Positions 8,313 through 17,167 of a stretch of 35,773 bases of DNA are shown one piece after another; position 1 is the stretch's first letter, and each line of letters begins with the position of its first letter. Origin of the DNA: Alphaproteobacteria bacterium (GTDB lineage: Bacteria; Pseudomonadota; Alphaproteobacteria; Rhizobiales; OSC116); assembly GCA_002400495.2 (NCBI GenBank), contig NVQL02000027.1, positions 1-35,773 on the forward strand. Reading direction: 5' to 3'. The notes beneath the pieces were generated by a model. That model was given only the letters and a program-made list of their open reading frames with translations. It had not been told where the DNA came from and did not search any database. Made by a program: the position numbers and the translations under genes.

Positions 8313-9710
8313 ATGAAAGATAGTTTGGCGCAAAAAACTGTTAGCCGCGGGGCTGATTTTAAAGGTCGGTTTGGGTGGATGATGTTTGATTGGGCGGCGC
8401 AGCCTTATTTTACGCTTATTCTTACGTTTATATTCGCGCCGTATTTTACCAATCATTTTATGGCCGATGGAGTGCAAGGGCAAGCCGCTTGGTCGTTTAC
8501 GCAAACGGCGGCGGGGCTGATTTTGGCAATTATGGCGCCGATATTGGGGTCGATCGCTGACAGAACTGGGCCACGGAAGCCATGGATTATGGTGTTTGCG
8601 GTGGTTTATATTATTGGGACGAGCCTGTTATGGTTTGCAGCGCCCGGAGCTGAGAATATGATCAGCTTGGTGGTGGTTGCGATTATTTTGGCGGCGGTGG
8701 GCATTGAATTTGCGGGGGTGTTTAACAATGCGATGTTGCCATCAGTTGCGCTGCCCGGGAAAATGGGCAAATTATCGGGTTTTGGTTGGGCATTGGGTTA
8801 TGTTGGCGGGTTGATTACTTTGGTGATTGTGCTTGGGTTGCTTTCTGCTTCTAAGGAGACTGGTTTGACTATGTTGGGGTTAGCGCCTGTGCTTGGTTTT
8901 GACCCTAATTTATATGAAGCTGACCGATTTGTGGGGCCGTTGGCGGCTATCTGGTTTGTTATATTTGTGATCCCGATGTTTTTATTTACGCCTGATGAAG
9001 TGCCGAGTGAAATTAAAAAAGCCAAGGTGGTTGATAGTGCGATTGCGGGTTTGAAGGACACGGGGGTTTTGTTGGCTGGTTTATTGGGGCGGCCGAATAT
9101 TCTGAAATTTTTTGTGGCGCGGATGGTTTATTATGATGGGCTTTCGGCGCTTTTTGCGTTTGGTGGGATATATGCGTCTTTTGTGTTTAATTGGACGATT
9201 ACCACGTTGGGGATTTTTGGCATTATTTTATCGGTTGCGGCGGCATTGGGGGCTTATGTTGGTGGTTGGTGTGATGATTGGTTTGGGCCGAAAAAGACCA
9301 TTATTGTGGCGCTTGTTGGGCTGATTGTTTCGGCTTTGGGTATATTGTCGGTGGATGGGCAGAGTGCGTTGTGGATGATTGATTTGCCGCAAGACACTGG
9401 CGAGACTGGGTTGTTTGCGACATTGGGCGAGAAGATTATTTTGATATTTGGCATTGGTATCGGTTTGTTTGCAGGGCCTGCGCAGGCGGCGAGCCGCACT
9501 ATGTTGGTGAAAATTATCCCTGAAGGGGAGACGACGAAATATTTTGGTTTGTTTGCTTTGTCGGGTAAAGCTACGGCGTTTTTGGCGCCATTATTGATTG
9601 GTATTTTAACGCTGGCATTTGATGACCAGCGGATGAGTTTGGTGACGATTATCGGGTTTTTGGTGGTTGGCATTGTGGTGTTTTTGAGCGTGAAAGAAGA
9701 GAGAGAATGA
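8313..9710 (+). CDS. MFS transporter, UMF1 (Atg22-like) family
   Basis: A protein of 465 aa with about 11-12 hydrophobic segments. The N-terminal signature FGWMMFDWAAQPYFTLILT is typical of the UMF1/vacuole effluxer Atg22-like branch of the major facilitator superfamily. IADRTGPRKPWI is the MFS loop 2-3 motif. A GAGGTG ribosome binding site precedes the ATG. The substrate cannot be told; the eukaryotic relatives move amino acids. It is transcribed with the small secreted DUF2147 gene that begins 1 bp after its stop. Codons are rich in third-position G (GCG, TTG, GGG), unlike the ribosomal operon nearby. Confidence 0.85.
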   Translation: MKDSLAQKTVSRGADFKGRFGWMMFDWAAQPYFTLILTFIFAPYFTNHFMADGVQGQAAWSFTQTAAGLILAIMAPILGSIADRTGPRKPWIMVFAVVYIIGTSLLWFAAPGAENMISLVVVAIILAAVGIEFAGVFNNAMLPSVALPGKMGKLSGFGWALGYVGGLITLVIVLGLLSASKETGLTMLGLAPVLGFDPNLYEADRFVGPLAAIWFVIFVIPMFLFTPDEVPSEIKKAKVVDSAIAGLKDTGVLLAGLLGRPNILKFFVARMVYYDGLSALFAFGGIYASFVFNWTITTLGIFGIILSVAAALGAYVGGWCDDWFGPKKTIIVALVGLIVSALGILSVDGQSALWMIDLPQDTGETGLFATLGEKIILIFGIGIGLFAGPAQAASRTMLVKIIPEGETTKYFGLFALSGKATAFLAPLLIGILTLAFDDQRMSLVTIIGFLVVGIVVFLSVKEERE

Positions 9711-9711
9711 T

Positions 9712-10110
9712 ATGAAGAAGGCGGTTTTGGTGTTGATGATGCTTGGGCTTTTGAGCGGTGGCGCGTTGGCGGCTGAGGTTTATGGCAAGTGGGCGACGCA
9801 GGATAAAAAAGGTGAAATTGACATTGTGAAATGTGGCACTGCGATTTGTGGGTTGATTGCTAAGGAAGCTAAGCGTGGGGCGGTGGATGATAAGAATGAA
9901 GACTTGAAATTGCGGGGGCAGCCGATGTTGGGTTTGCAATTGTTTAAGCTTGAGATTACTGGTGATCCGAAGAAATGGGAAGGTGATTTGTATAATCCGC
10001 GGGATGGCAAGACTTATAAGGGTGTGGTGAATATGCTGAATGATGATGAGGTTAAGCTTGAAGGGTGTTTTTTGTTTTTCTGTCAGGGTGCGGTTTGGAC
10101 TAGAATTTAA
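9712..10110 (+). CDS. DUF2147 family secreted protein
   Basis: A protein of 132 aa with a signal peptide (residues 1-20, cleavage after GALA). The mature part has the DUF2147 pattern: GKWATQDKKGEIDIVKCG, a Cys pair around CGTAICG, then PRDGKTYKG and a final CFLFFCQGAVWTR. It is predicted to be periplasmic. Members of this family are common in proteobacteria and their function is not established. It is in an operon with the UMF1 transporter and ends in a small terminator hairpin. Confidence 0.88.
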   Translation: MKKAVLVLMMLGLLSGGALAAEVYGKWATQDKKGEIDIVKCGTAICGLIAKEAKRGAVDDKNEDLKLRGQPMLGLQLFKLEITGDPKKWEGDLYNPRDGKTYKGVVNMLNDDEVKLEGCFLFFCQGAVWTRI

Positions 10111-10125
10111 ACCCTTTAGGGTTTT
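10109..10125 (+). terminator. Short intrinsic terminator after the DUF2147 gene
   Basis: AAACCC-TTTA-GGGTTTT overlaps the stop codon of the DUF2147 gene and gives a 6-7 bp stem ending in a short U run. It would end the two-gene transporter operon. Confidence 0.5.
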
Positions 10126-10162
10126 CAATTCTAGGGTTGATGATTTTCTTGGGAAAAGGATT

Positions 10163-10590
10163 TAGAAGCATTAGCTATCAGCTAATTGTCTTTTTTCGGC
10201 CTATGCGGGGAAGGTTCCTGCCGATACTCGGGTACTTCATTTATACGTTCGCTTGAGCTCACTGTTGACACTTGCGTGCGTTCGCTGCGCTCTCTTGCCT
10301 ACCGCGCGTCCTACTGCAGCGGCTTCGAACGGCCGCACTCGCGCTCACTGAAATGATCTTTGCGTGGAAACGAGGGCAAACGAGATTCTGAGTTTGCTGT
10401 GTGGCACTAGAATTCGGTGTTTCGTCAAATTCTAGCTCACTAAGCGTAATGTAGTTGATTGGGGTGGTGAACTTGCATTCGATCAGCGGCTGAGTGGCTT
10501 AGCTAGAGAGCGGAGCGAACGCACGCAGTGCCAAGCAAAAATGCAAACTTCCAGAGCCTCAACTACCAGCTAACTGTTTTTTTGCAGCCT
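10163..10590 (+). repeat. Interspersed modular repeat, copy R4 (long form)
   Basis: It starts with the satellite motif (GCATTAGCTATCAGCTAATT, then GTCTTTTTTCGGCCTA) and CCTGCCGATACTCGGGTACT. It continues CATTTATACGTTC, tip hairpin GCT-TG-AGC, TGTTGACACTTGCGTGCG, the module GGCTTCGAACGGCCGC and GAAATGATCTTTGCGTGG. A second half follows in inverted order: CTAGAGAGCGGAGCGAACGC, then GTGCCAAGCAAAAATGC and CTTCCAGAG. It ends with another satellite motif that stops 5 bp before the purH stop codon. The long form is shared with R5 and R6. Confidence 0.85.
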
Positions 10591-10595
10591 AAGTT

Positions 10596-12179
10596 TTAGT
10601 GCTTGAAGTGACGCATGCCTGTGAATACCATCGCTAAACCAGCTTCATCGGCTGCGGCGATAACTTCGTCATCACGCATACTACCGCCGGGTTGAATTAT
10701 CGCGGTGGCGCCCGCTGCGGCTGCGGCGATGAGGCCATCGGCGAAGGGGAAGAAGGCATCGGATGCGACGACGCTGCCTTTGACTAAGCTAGCTGTTTCG
10801 CCTGCTGTTTCGGCGGCATCTTCGGCTTTTTGGGCGGCGACGCGGGTTGAATCTATGCGGCTCATTTGGCCTGCGCCGATGCCGACGGTTGCGCCGTCTT
10901 TTACGTATATGATGGCGTTTGATTTGACGTGTTTGCAGATTTTGAAGGCTAGTTTCATGTCGGCCATTTCTTGCGCGCTTGGGGCGCGTTTGGTGACGGT
11001 TTTTAGGTCTAGGTCATCTACACAACCGTTGTCGCGGGATTGGACGAGCATGCCGCCTGCTACTGAGCGGATGTTTAGGCCTTCGGATTTTGCATCTGGT
11101 AGGCCGCCTGTGACGAGAAGTCGTAGGTTTTTCTTGGCGGCGATGATGGTTTTTGCTTCGTCTGTGGCGGCGGGGGCGATGATAACCTCGGTGAAGACTT
11201 TGACGATTTCGGTGGCCAAATCTGCGGTGATTGTATCGTTCATGGCGACGATGCCGCCGAAGGCTGATACGGGGTCGCATTTTAGGGCGGCTTTGTAGGT
11301 GGCGACTAGGTCGTTGCCTGTGGCTACGCCGCATGGGTTGGCGTGTTTGATGATGGCGACGGCTTTGGTTTGGCTTGGGTTGAATTCGGCTACCAATTCG
11401 AAGGCGGCATCGGTGTCGTTGATGTTGTTGAAGCTTAGCTCTTTGCCTTGAAGCTGGGTGGCTGTGGCCACGCCTTTGCGGTTGTCGCCATTAACGTAGA
11501 ATGCTGCGGTTTGATGGGGGTTTTCGCCATAACGCAAGGTTTGTTTTAGGTTGCCGCCGAACGCGCGGTAATCGGGCGTTGGGGTGTTTAGTTGTTCGGC
11601 AAACCAGTTGGAGATTGCGGCATCGTAAGCTGCGGTGCGGGCATAGGCTTTGGCGGCTAGTTTTTTGCGGGTGGCTAGTGTTGTGGCGCCATTGTTGGCG
11701 GCCATTTCGTCTAGTACGGTTTGGTAATCGGCAGTTTCGACAATGGTGGTGACGAAGCCGTGGTTTTTGGAGGCGGCGCGGATCATGGCGGGGCCGCCAA
11801 TGTCGATATTTTCGACGCAATCTTCGTAATCGCCACCTTTGGTGACGGTTTCTTCGAAGGGGTATAGGTTGACGACTAACAGGTCGATGTTGGGGATGTT
11901 ATGTTCTTGTTGGGCTTTGATGTGATCATCATTATCGCGTAAGGCAAGCAAGCCGCCATGTACGGCGGGGTGTAATGTTTTGACTCGTCCGTCCATCATT
12001 TCGGGGAATTTGGTGATGTCGGCAACATCTATAACGGGAATGCCTGCATCGGCTATGGCTTTTGACGTGCCGCCAGTGGAGAGCAATTCGACGCCTAAAT
12101 CGTGCAGATTTTGGGCGAATTCAATCAGGCCAGTTTTGTCTGATAGGGAAATAAGGGCGCGTTTGATAGGGAGGTTCAT
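10596..12179 (-). CDS. purH: Bifunctional AICAR transformylase / IMP cyclohydrolase
   Basis: A protein of 527 aa, the normal PurH length. The N-terminal methylglyoxal-synthase-like IMP cyclohydrolase domain starts [20 protein letters not shown] and contains LLSTGGTSK and GRVKTLHP. The C-terminal transformylase domain has [16 protein letters not shown] and the catalytic KHANPCGVA (Lys-His). The enzyme carries out the last two steps of de novo IMP synthesis. It is last in the minus-strand series rsmB, heparinase-like gene, purH, a neighbourhood known in Rhizobiales. Confidence 0.98.
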   Translation of the reverse strand: MNLPIKRALISLSDKTGLIEFAQNLHDLGVELLSTGGTSKAIADAGIPVIDVADITKFPEMMDGRVKTLHPAVHGGLLALRDNDDHIKAQQEHNIPNIDLLVVNLYPFEETVTKGGDYEDCVENIDIGGPAMIRAASKNHGFVTTIVETADYQTVLDEMAANNGATTLATRKKLAAKAYARTAAYDAAISNWFAEQLNTPTPDYRAFGGNLKQTLRYGENPHQTAAFYVNGDNRKGVATATQLQGKELSFNNINDTDAAFELVAEFNPSQTKAVAIIKHANPCGVATGNDLVATYKAALKCDPVSAFGGIVAMNDTITADLATEIVKVFTEVIIAPAATDEAKTIIAAKKNLRLLVTGGLPDAKSEGLNIRSVAGGMLVQSRDNGCVDDLDLKTVTKRAPSAQEMADMKLAFKICKHVKSNAIIYVKDGATVGIGAGQMSRIDSTRVAAQKAEDAAETAGETASLVKGSVVASDAFFPFADGLIAAAAAGATAIIQPGGSMRDDEVIAAADEAGLAMVFTGMRHFKH

Positions 12180-12308
12180 AACTATTCCTTTATGATGATC
12201 AAGTTGGTCTATAGCATTATTCGCTCAACTAACATATTGCGGTCGGCCTTGCTATAGCTATGTTTGGCTATCTACAATTTTTTGCCAAACTTTACCAAAA
12301 CGTTGTGA
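12180..12308. other. Spacer between purH and the heparinase-like gene
   Basis: A 129-bp spacer. Nothing resembling a gene or a strong terminator is seen; it probably contains the purH promoter. Confidence 0.3.
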
Positions 12309-14018
12309 TTAAATTTTTCGGAATTGCCATTTGACCTCGGTATAATCTCCAACCGTGCCTGAAATGATGATTTGTGAGGTTTTTTTCTTTTCTTGGCCTT
12401 CGCCGAGATAGATGCTGTCTTCGAGCCTGAAACTTGTGAAAGTTGAGACGAATTGCCAAACGTCTTGATTGGGCAAGGTGATTAAAATGCTATGGCCATC
12501 GCGCGAAGATTGGGTTTCGACATTTGGGTGTAGATGAAAGCGGATGTCGAACGGTAAGGGTGGCTCGGCTGGACTGGCATTGGGATTTGCGGGTGATAAA
12601 TTATCGACACCTGTGACGAGGCTGCCATCTTCATTGAGGGTGATTTCGCGTTGGTGAATGAGGCCAAAAGAGCGGATATAGCCATCATGACTGGCGTTGA
12701 CTTTGGGGCCAGTTGGGGTTTTGCCAATGGTAACAGGGCGTTTGCTGTGGCCGTGGAAAATTTGATTGCCGATGAGATTGCTGAGCCAATCGGGTAATTT
12801 TATAATGGCGGTTGATTCATCAGCAATGCTTAAGGTTGAATGGGCGGCGGTTGAGCGGGTGGTGGTGAACCAGTTATAATCATGCATAGGCGCAGCGCCG
12901 CAATTGACCACCATGCGCTGACCACCTGTGAAAATTTCGATTGCCAATGGCCCTGCATGGGCGCTGGTGCTATATTGCGGCTCGGGCGTGGCGCCTGCAT
13001 CTATAGTGACTTGTAAATTGGGGGCATAAAGGCGGTAATAGCCACTATGCGGGGCTTGGGTTGGTGGGTTGAGGCCTTCGCCTTCGGCATCGAATACGCT
13101 TAAAAATGCTGCCCAATCGGTGGGGCCAGCACCATTAAACTGAATGAAATTACCATCAGGATGGCAGAAGAAATGCAGCACGGGAATGATGCGGTCTATG
13201 GCATTTTGTAGCGCCACGGGCACTGGCAATTTTTGGGCAGTATAGCTGGATTTAAGTGGGATGAGGTTGAGCATAATTTCTAGCAAAACATCTGGATTGC
13301 GGCTAATGTGGCCGCCATCAGGTAATATTTGCTGGCTGAGCTGATCGGCCAGCATGGTTTCGAAATGATTGTCGATATATCGGTTTGTATAGTTGGTATC
13401 CAAGCAATTTTGGGCAAAACATAAAGCGATGGCGACATCTAATTTATCTTGGCTATATTTGGCATGTTTATAGGTGCGGATTAGAATTTGAATGTGGCGA
13501 TCGATGGCTTTAAAATAGACTTGACTGGAAATTTCGCCGTCTTCATCGACCATAATGGAATGGTATGAAAGCAAGGCAATTAGCCGTTTGGCGGTGACTG
13601 CAGCCCGCCAATTCTTGCGATTGTAAAATTTTTTATTGTACAGCCAATCGATGAATAAGGCTTTGGCTTGTAGCAAGGCGATGGGCGAATCTAGGGCTTT
13701 GAAATGGCGTAACCAGCCAAATGAAATGAGCTTTTCATACCAATCTTGATTGGGCGGGACGACCTGAAAAGGCGAATTGGCACCTATGTTGAAGCTTAGG
13801 CCGGCCAAGGAAATATGGCCATCATAAATGTCTTCAGCAATGGTGGGGTCGGATATATGGAAATCATCTGGTTGATGAATAATTGCTTTTGGTAGAGTTT
13901 TAGCTTTGCGCCATCTGAGAATATAAAACAGGGCAATATTTTGTTTTATATGGCGAATATAATAAGTGAGGGCTAAATAGACCAATTTTATTTTCTCAGA
14001 AAATGAAAAATGTATCAT
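12309..14018 (-). CDS. Heparinase II/III-like protein
   Basis: A protein of 569 aa. The C-terminal half has the beta-sandwich pattern of the heparinase II/III family: PPTQAPHSGYYRLYAPNLQV, then STSAHAGPLAIEIFTGGQRM, VVNCGAAP and the STAAHSTLSIADES block. The N-terminal half is alpha-helical (FIDWLYNKKFYNRKNWRAAV), as expected for the toroid domain. Such proteins are usually polysaccharide lyases, but the copy between rsmB and purH in Rhizobiales has no established substrate. No clear signal peptide is present; the hydrophobic stretch near residues 12-33 is broken by charges. Confidence 0.85.
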   Translation of the reverse strand: MIHFSFSEKIKLVYLALTYYIRHIKQNIALFYILRWRKAKTLPKAIIHQPDDFHISDPTIAEDIYDGHISLAGLSFNIGANSPFQVVPPNQDWYEKLISFGWLRHFKALDSPIALLQAKALFIDWLYNKKFYNRKNWRAAVTAKRLIALLSYHSIMVDEDGEISSQVYFKAIDRHIQILIRTYKHAKYSQDKLDVAIALCFAQNCLDTNYTNRYIDNHFETMLADQLSQQILPDGGHISRNPDVLLEIMLNLIPLKSSYTAQKLPVPVALQNAIDRIIPVLHFFCHPDGNFIQFNGAGPTDWAAFLSVFDAEGEGLNPPTQAPHSGYYRLYAPNLQVTIDAGATPEPQYSTSAHAGPLAIEIFTGGQRMVVNCGAAPMHDYNWFTTTRSTAAHSTLSIADESTAIIKLPDWLSNLIGNQIFHGHSKRPVTIGKTPTGPKVNASHDGYIRSFGLIHQREITLNEDGSLVTGVDNLSPANPNASPAEPPLPFDIRFHLHPNVETQSSRDGHSILITLPNQDVWQFVSTFTSFRLEDSIYLGEGQEKKKTSQIIISGTVGDYTEVKWQFRKI

Positions 14019-14130
14019 ATTTATGCCGCATAACCTTAAATGATAATTACTTAAACTTAAGCATAGCTAGCAATAATGGGCATTGCAAGGCAATGGCAAC
14101 TTATGTGGATAGTTATGCAGGTGATTTTAC

Positions 14131-15498
14131 TTAAATTTTGCGCAATTTTGCCATGAAAAAGCCATCCATTCCACCGATCGGGTCATCAATATCGGGCAAT
14201 ATTCGCAGCCAGCCTTTGGGGCTGATTTTAAGTTGTGCGATTTCGCCGATGAGGCCGAGTTGAGCCTCGGTGATTGGTTCTAATGCTACATCCAAGCGGC
14301 GGCCGATGATGCTGTCGATTTGTTTTTCGCCTTCTTCGGGCTCTAACGAGCAGGTTACATATATGATCTGCGCGCCTTTTGCTGCCATGTCGATGCACTT
14401 ATTGAGTAGCTCGGTTTGGATTTTTTTTAATTTGGTGACATCGTCATGTGATTTTAGCAATAAGATTTCGGGGTGTTTGCGCATGGTGCCTGTGGCGCTG
14501 CACGGGGCATCGAGCAATATATGGGTTGGGGCTTGTTCTGGTTCGTATTTTCTGATGTCGGCTTGGATGATGGTGACGTTTTTTGCTAGTTTTGTGCGTT
14601 CGAGATTTTCTTCTAAACGTTTGAGGCGGTTTTTGTTGATGTCAATGGCCGTAACATGTGCGCCCATGGCGGCCAATTGCATGGTTTTTCCACCTGGGGC
14701 GGCGCAGAGGTCTAGGACATTTTTGCCTTTGACATCATCGAATAAATGGACGGCGATGGCGGCGGCGGCGTCTTGCGCCCAGAATTCGCCATCGGCAAAG
14801 CCTTCTAATTGAGTGAAAGCGGGGCGGTTATTGAGGCGAATTGTAAGATCGCCGATTTGGGTGGCATCGAGTTTTTTTGCCCAATCTTGTGGGTTGGATT
14901 TGACCGTTAAATCCATTTTTGGTTGAGTGCTATAGGCTTTGGCCAATTGCAATGTGATGGCTTCGCCGTAATAATTTTGCCATTTTTGGGCGACCCATTT
15001 GGGTAATATTTGCTCGGGTGTTAGGGTTAAGAACCGTAATTTATCTTGCTCGCGGTTGATTTTACCCAAAATGGCATTGATGAGTTTTTTGAAATGTTTG
15101 GCGTCGTTGCTGTCGGCCAAGTTTAAGCTCAAAGAGATGGCGGCGTGGGGCGGGGTTTCGAGATAGAGCAGTTGGGCGGCGCCTAGGATGAGGATGTAAT
15201 GGGCTTGATAGGCTTTGCGTGGCAGTGATTTTTTCATGTAAAGCTTGATGAAATATTCGATTTTTGTGTGGTGGCGCAAGCTGGTGATGATGAGGTTTCG
15301 TACGAAGGATTGATCGCGATTGTCTAAGTTATTCCACTGAGTTTCGGATTGGGTTTTAAGCAAGGCGTCATCGAAGGTGAGGCGGTTGAATAATATATAG
15401 CCTAAAAATTGCAATGCGACTTGCCGTGCCGTGAAACCTGGGATGTTTTTTGGTGATTTTTTGGCTTTATATTCGGGGGCTTTTGGGGTGTCGTTCAA
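14131..15498 (-). CDS. rsmB: 16S rRNA m5C methyltransferase, RsmB family
   Basis: A protein of 455 aa. The N-terminal part is NusB-like (ARQVALQFLGYILFNRLTFD to about 150). The catalytic part has the SAM-binding VLDLCAAPGGKTMQLAA, DAPCSATGTMRKHPE and the nucleophile motif YVTCSLEPEEGE. It ends GGMDGFFMAKLRK, typical of the family. It methylates a cytosine of 16S rRNA (C967 in E. coli). It is divergent from the DUF1674 gene. Confidence 0.93.
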   Translation of the reverse strand: MNDTPKAPEYKAKKSPKNIPGFTARQVALQFLGYILFNRLTFDDALLKTQSETQWNNLDNRDQSFVRNLIITSLRHHTKIEYFIKLYMKKSLPRKAYQAHYILILGAAQLLYLETPPHAAISLSLNLADSNDAKHFKKLINAILGKINREQDKLRFLTLTPEQILPKWVAQKWQNYYGEAITLQLAKAYSTQPKMDLTVKSNPQDWAKKLDATQIGDLTIRLNNRPAFTQLEGFADGEFWAQDAAAAIAVHLFDDVKGKNVLDLCAAPGGKTMQLAAMGAHVTAIDINKNRLKRLEENLERTKLAKNVTIIQADIRKYEPEQAPTHILLDAPCSATGTMRKHPEILLLKSHDDVTKLKKIQTELLNKCIDMAAKGAQIIYVTCSLEPEEGEKQIDSIIGRRLDVALEPITEAQLGLIGEIAQLKISPKGWLRILPDIDDPIGGMDGFFMAKLRKI

Positions 15499-15580
15499 TG
15501 TGGATATCCGTTTTACATATGTTAGAAATCAAAAACGCTTTTTTGCTGTTTAAGTCAAGTTTTTACGTTAGGGTGCGGGT

Positions 15581-15832
15581 ATGAGTGATGAAATTAAATA
15601 TACATTGGTGACTGAGCCGAGTGATTTGACCGAATTGGAAAAATTGGGGGCGGCGAAGGGGAAAGTGATTTCGGCGGTGGCGGAGCAGGCGATACGTGAG
15701 GCAGCGGCGCGGCGGGCTGAGATTGATAAAGTGGCTGATGGGATGGATAAGGAATATAATGGACGGGCTAAGGGGCTTGAGCCGACTCGGTATTCTGATT
15801 GGGAGAATAAGGGGATAACGTCGGATTTCTGA
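15581..15832 (+). CDS. DUF1674 / SDHAF4-like protein
   Basis: A protein of 83 aa. The C-terminal block GLEPTRYSDWENKGITSDF is the hallmark of DUF1674, the bacterial counterpart of mitochondrial SDHAF4. SDHAF4 binds flavinylated succinate dehydrogenase subunit A and aids complex II assembly in eukaryotes; that role is likely but unproven here. The N-terminal part is charged and helical. It is divergently placed from rsmB, an arrangement seen in many alphaproteobacteria. Codon usage is G-rich at third positions. Confidence 0.85.
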   Translation: MSDEIKYTLVTEPSDLTELEKLGAAKGKVISAVAEQAIREAAARRAEIDKVADGMDKEYNGRAKGLEPTRYSDWENKGITSDF

Positions 15833-15879
15833 GATGGATTTGAGGGGTGAAGAGATGACAGTTGGCTGGTTGTTGGGGC

Positions 15880-16224
15880 TATGGAAGTTCGCTTTATGTT
15901 TGGCACTGCGTGCGTTCGCTCCGCTCTCTAGCTTAAGCCACTCAGCCGCTGATCAGCGGTAAAATCACCACCCAACCTAACCGCATTATGCTTAGTGAGC
16001 TAGAGGTTGGCGAAGCTCTGCATTTCGGTGCCATACAGCAAACTCAGAATTTCGTTCGCCCCCGTTTCCACGCAAAGGTCATTTCAGTGAGCGCGACAAC
16101 GGCCGTTCGAAGCCGCTGCCGACGAACGCGCGGTAGGCTAGAGAGCGCAGCGAACGCACGCAAGTGTCAACAGCATGCCGAAAGGCATGCGTATAAATGA
16201 AGTACCCGAGTATAGGCAGGAGTG
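15880..16224 (-). repeat. Interspersed modular repeat, copy R5 (long form)
   Basis: Long form, inverted relative to R6. Read on the minus strand it has TACTTCATTTATAC, the tip hairpin GCATGCC-TTTC-GGCATGC and TGTTGACACTTGCGTGCG. Next come the GGCTTCGAACGGCCG module and GAAATGACCTTTGCGTGG. It then ends with the CTCTAGCTTAAGCCACTC inverted half and GGAAGTTC. The last 32 bp (16190-16221) are a perfect inverted match to 17171-17202 in R6. R5 and R6 flank the serine recombinase. Confidence 0.88.
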
Positions 16225-16270
16225 CCAACTTTCTTTCACTTTCACTTTTCACTTTACCGCCCCATCACTT

Positions 16271-16822
16271 TCACCTCCCCATCGCCCGCGATAAAGTCAA
16301 AGCCGAAACATTCAGCACCTTCGACATACTCTTAAGGCTCTGCTGCTTCGAGCGTATCAACCGCACGGCGCGATCCACCTGTTTCGAGCTTAACTTACGC
16401 GGCCGCCCGACATGTTTGCCGCGCGCTTTGGCGGCCGCCATGCCCGCTTTGGTGCGCTCGCGTATTTGCTCGCGCTCAAATTCAGCAAACACCGCAAGCT
16501 GGCCAAATAGCATGCGGCCGATGGCGGTTGTGGTGTCAATGCCTTGGGTGAGTGCCACAAAATCAATGCCTTTTTTGCGGAGTTCATCAAGCAGGAGCAA
16601 TAAGTGAATGGTCGAGCGGCCGAGGCGGTCTAGTTTCCACACAATTAATGTGTCGCCTTTTTTGAGCGTTTCGAAAACTTCTGTGAGGCCTTTGCGTTTA
16701 ATTTTACTGCCCGATATGCCGTGGTCGGCATAAATCACGTCACATTTGGCGGCTTTTAGGGCGTCAATCTGTAGGTCTTGCGTCTGTTCTGAGTCCGAAA
16801 CTCGTATATATCCAATTTTCAT
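16271..16822 (-). CDS. Serine recombinase, Hin/Gin-like invertase or resolvase
   Basis: A protein of 183 aa from the ATG at 16822; an in-frame TTG six codons upstream is the alternative. The catalytic domain begins MKIGYIRVS, where Ser9 is the expected nucleophile, followed by the regulatory pattern GDTLIVWKLDRLGRS (56-70). LTQGIDTTTAIGRMLF and the long helix AEFEREQIRERTKAGMAAA come next. After GRPRKL a C-terminal helix-turn-helix binds the site. Length and motif spacing are those of Hin/Gin/Pin and Tn3-type enzymes. About 95 bp upstream lies a perfect 22-bp inverted pair whose halves are dyad symmetric. The gene sits between inverted repeats R5 and R6. Confidence 0.92.
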   Translation of the reverse strand: MKIGYIRVSDSEQTQDLQIDALKAAKCDVIYADHGISGSKIKRKGLTEVFETLKKGDTLIVWKLDRLGRSTIHLLLLLDELRKKGIDFVALTQGIDTTTAIGRMLFGQLAVFAEFEREQIRERTKAGMAAAKARGKHVGRPRKLSSKQVDRAVRLIRSKQQSLKSMSKVLNVSALTLSRAMGR

Positions 16823-16916
16823 TTTTGTATAATGCGTCAATTTGTGTTTCCCGCAAGGTGTTTTTTAGCTATGTAGAACAATAGTTTAATGGGTATTTTG
16901 TGCGGGGAATTGGGAC

Positions 16917-17054
16917 ATCAAAAGGCTTCCCTTTTGTACACCCACTTTTCCACAGCAACAAAAATAATTTATGCCCGCTTTCCAAACTCATCAGCGGGTT
17001 TAGAGCCTAATTTCTTAGTAATAACAAAAGATTACAAAAGGGAAGCCTTTTGAT
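16917..17054. repeat. Perfect 22-bp inverted pair around a 94-bp spacer; candidate recombination sites
   Basis: The 22 bases at 16917-16938 are perfectly complementary in reverse to 17033-17054. Each arm is itself a near palindrome, CAAAAGGC-TT-CCCTTTTG, i.e. two 8-bp half sites around a central dinucleotide. That resembles the organisation of hix/gix sites used by DNA invertases. The spacer holds a CCCGC/GCGGG hairpin (16974-17000) followed by three T residues. It lies immediately upstream of the recombinase gene. It could be an invertible switch, a res-like control region or a small MITE-like insertion. The rest of 16823-17167 shows no gene. Confidence 0.6.
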
Positions 17055-17167
17055 ATGATGGCATTATAACTCTGCTTTAAGTGAGTGGGGATATGAATTT
17101 GGGGGATGGATTGCTGTGACACCCCCTGTCACAGCAACTCCCTCAGAATTTTCGGATGTTCGGGGAA

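Noticed and set aside
16197..16607. 136-aa plus-strand frame opposite the serine recombinase
   Set aside because: The recombinase on the minus strand has complete family motifs over the same bases.
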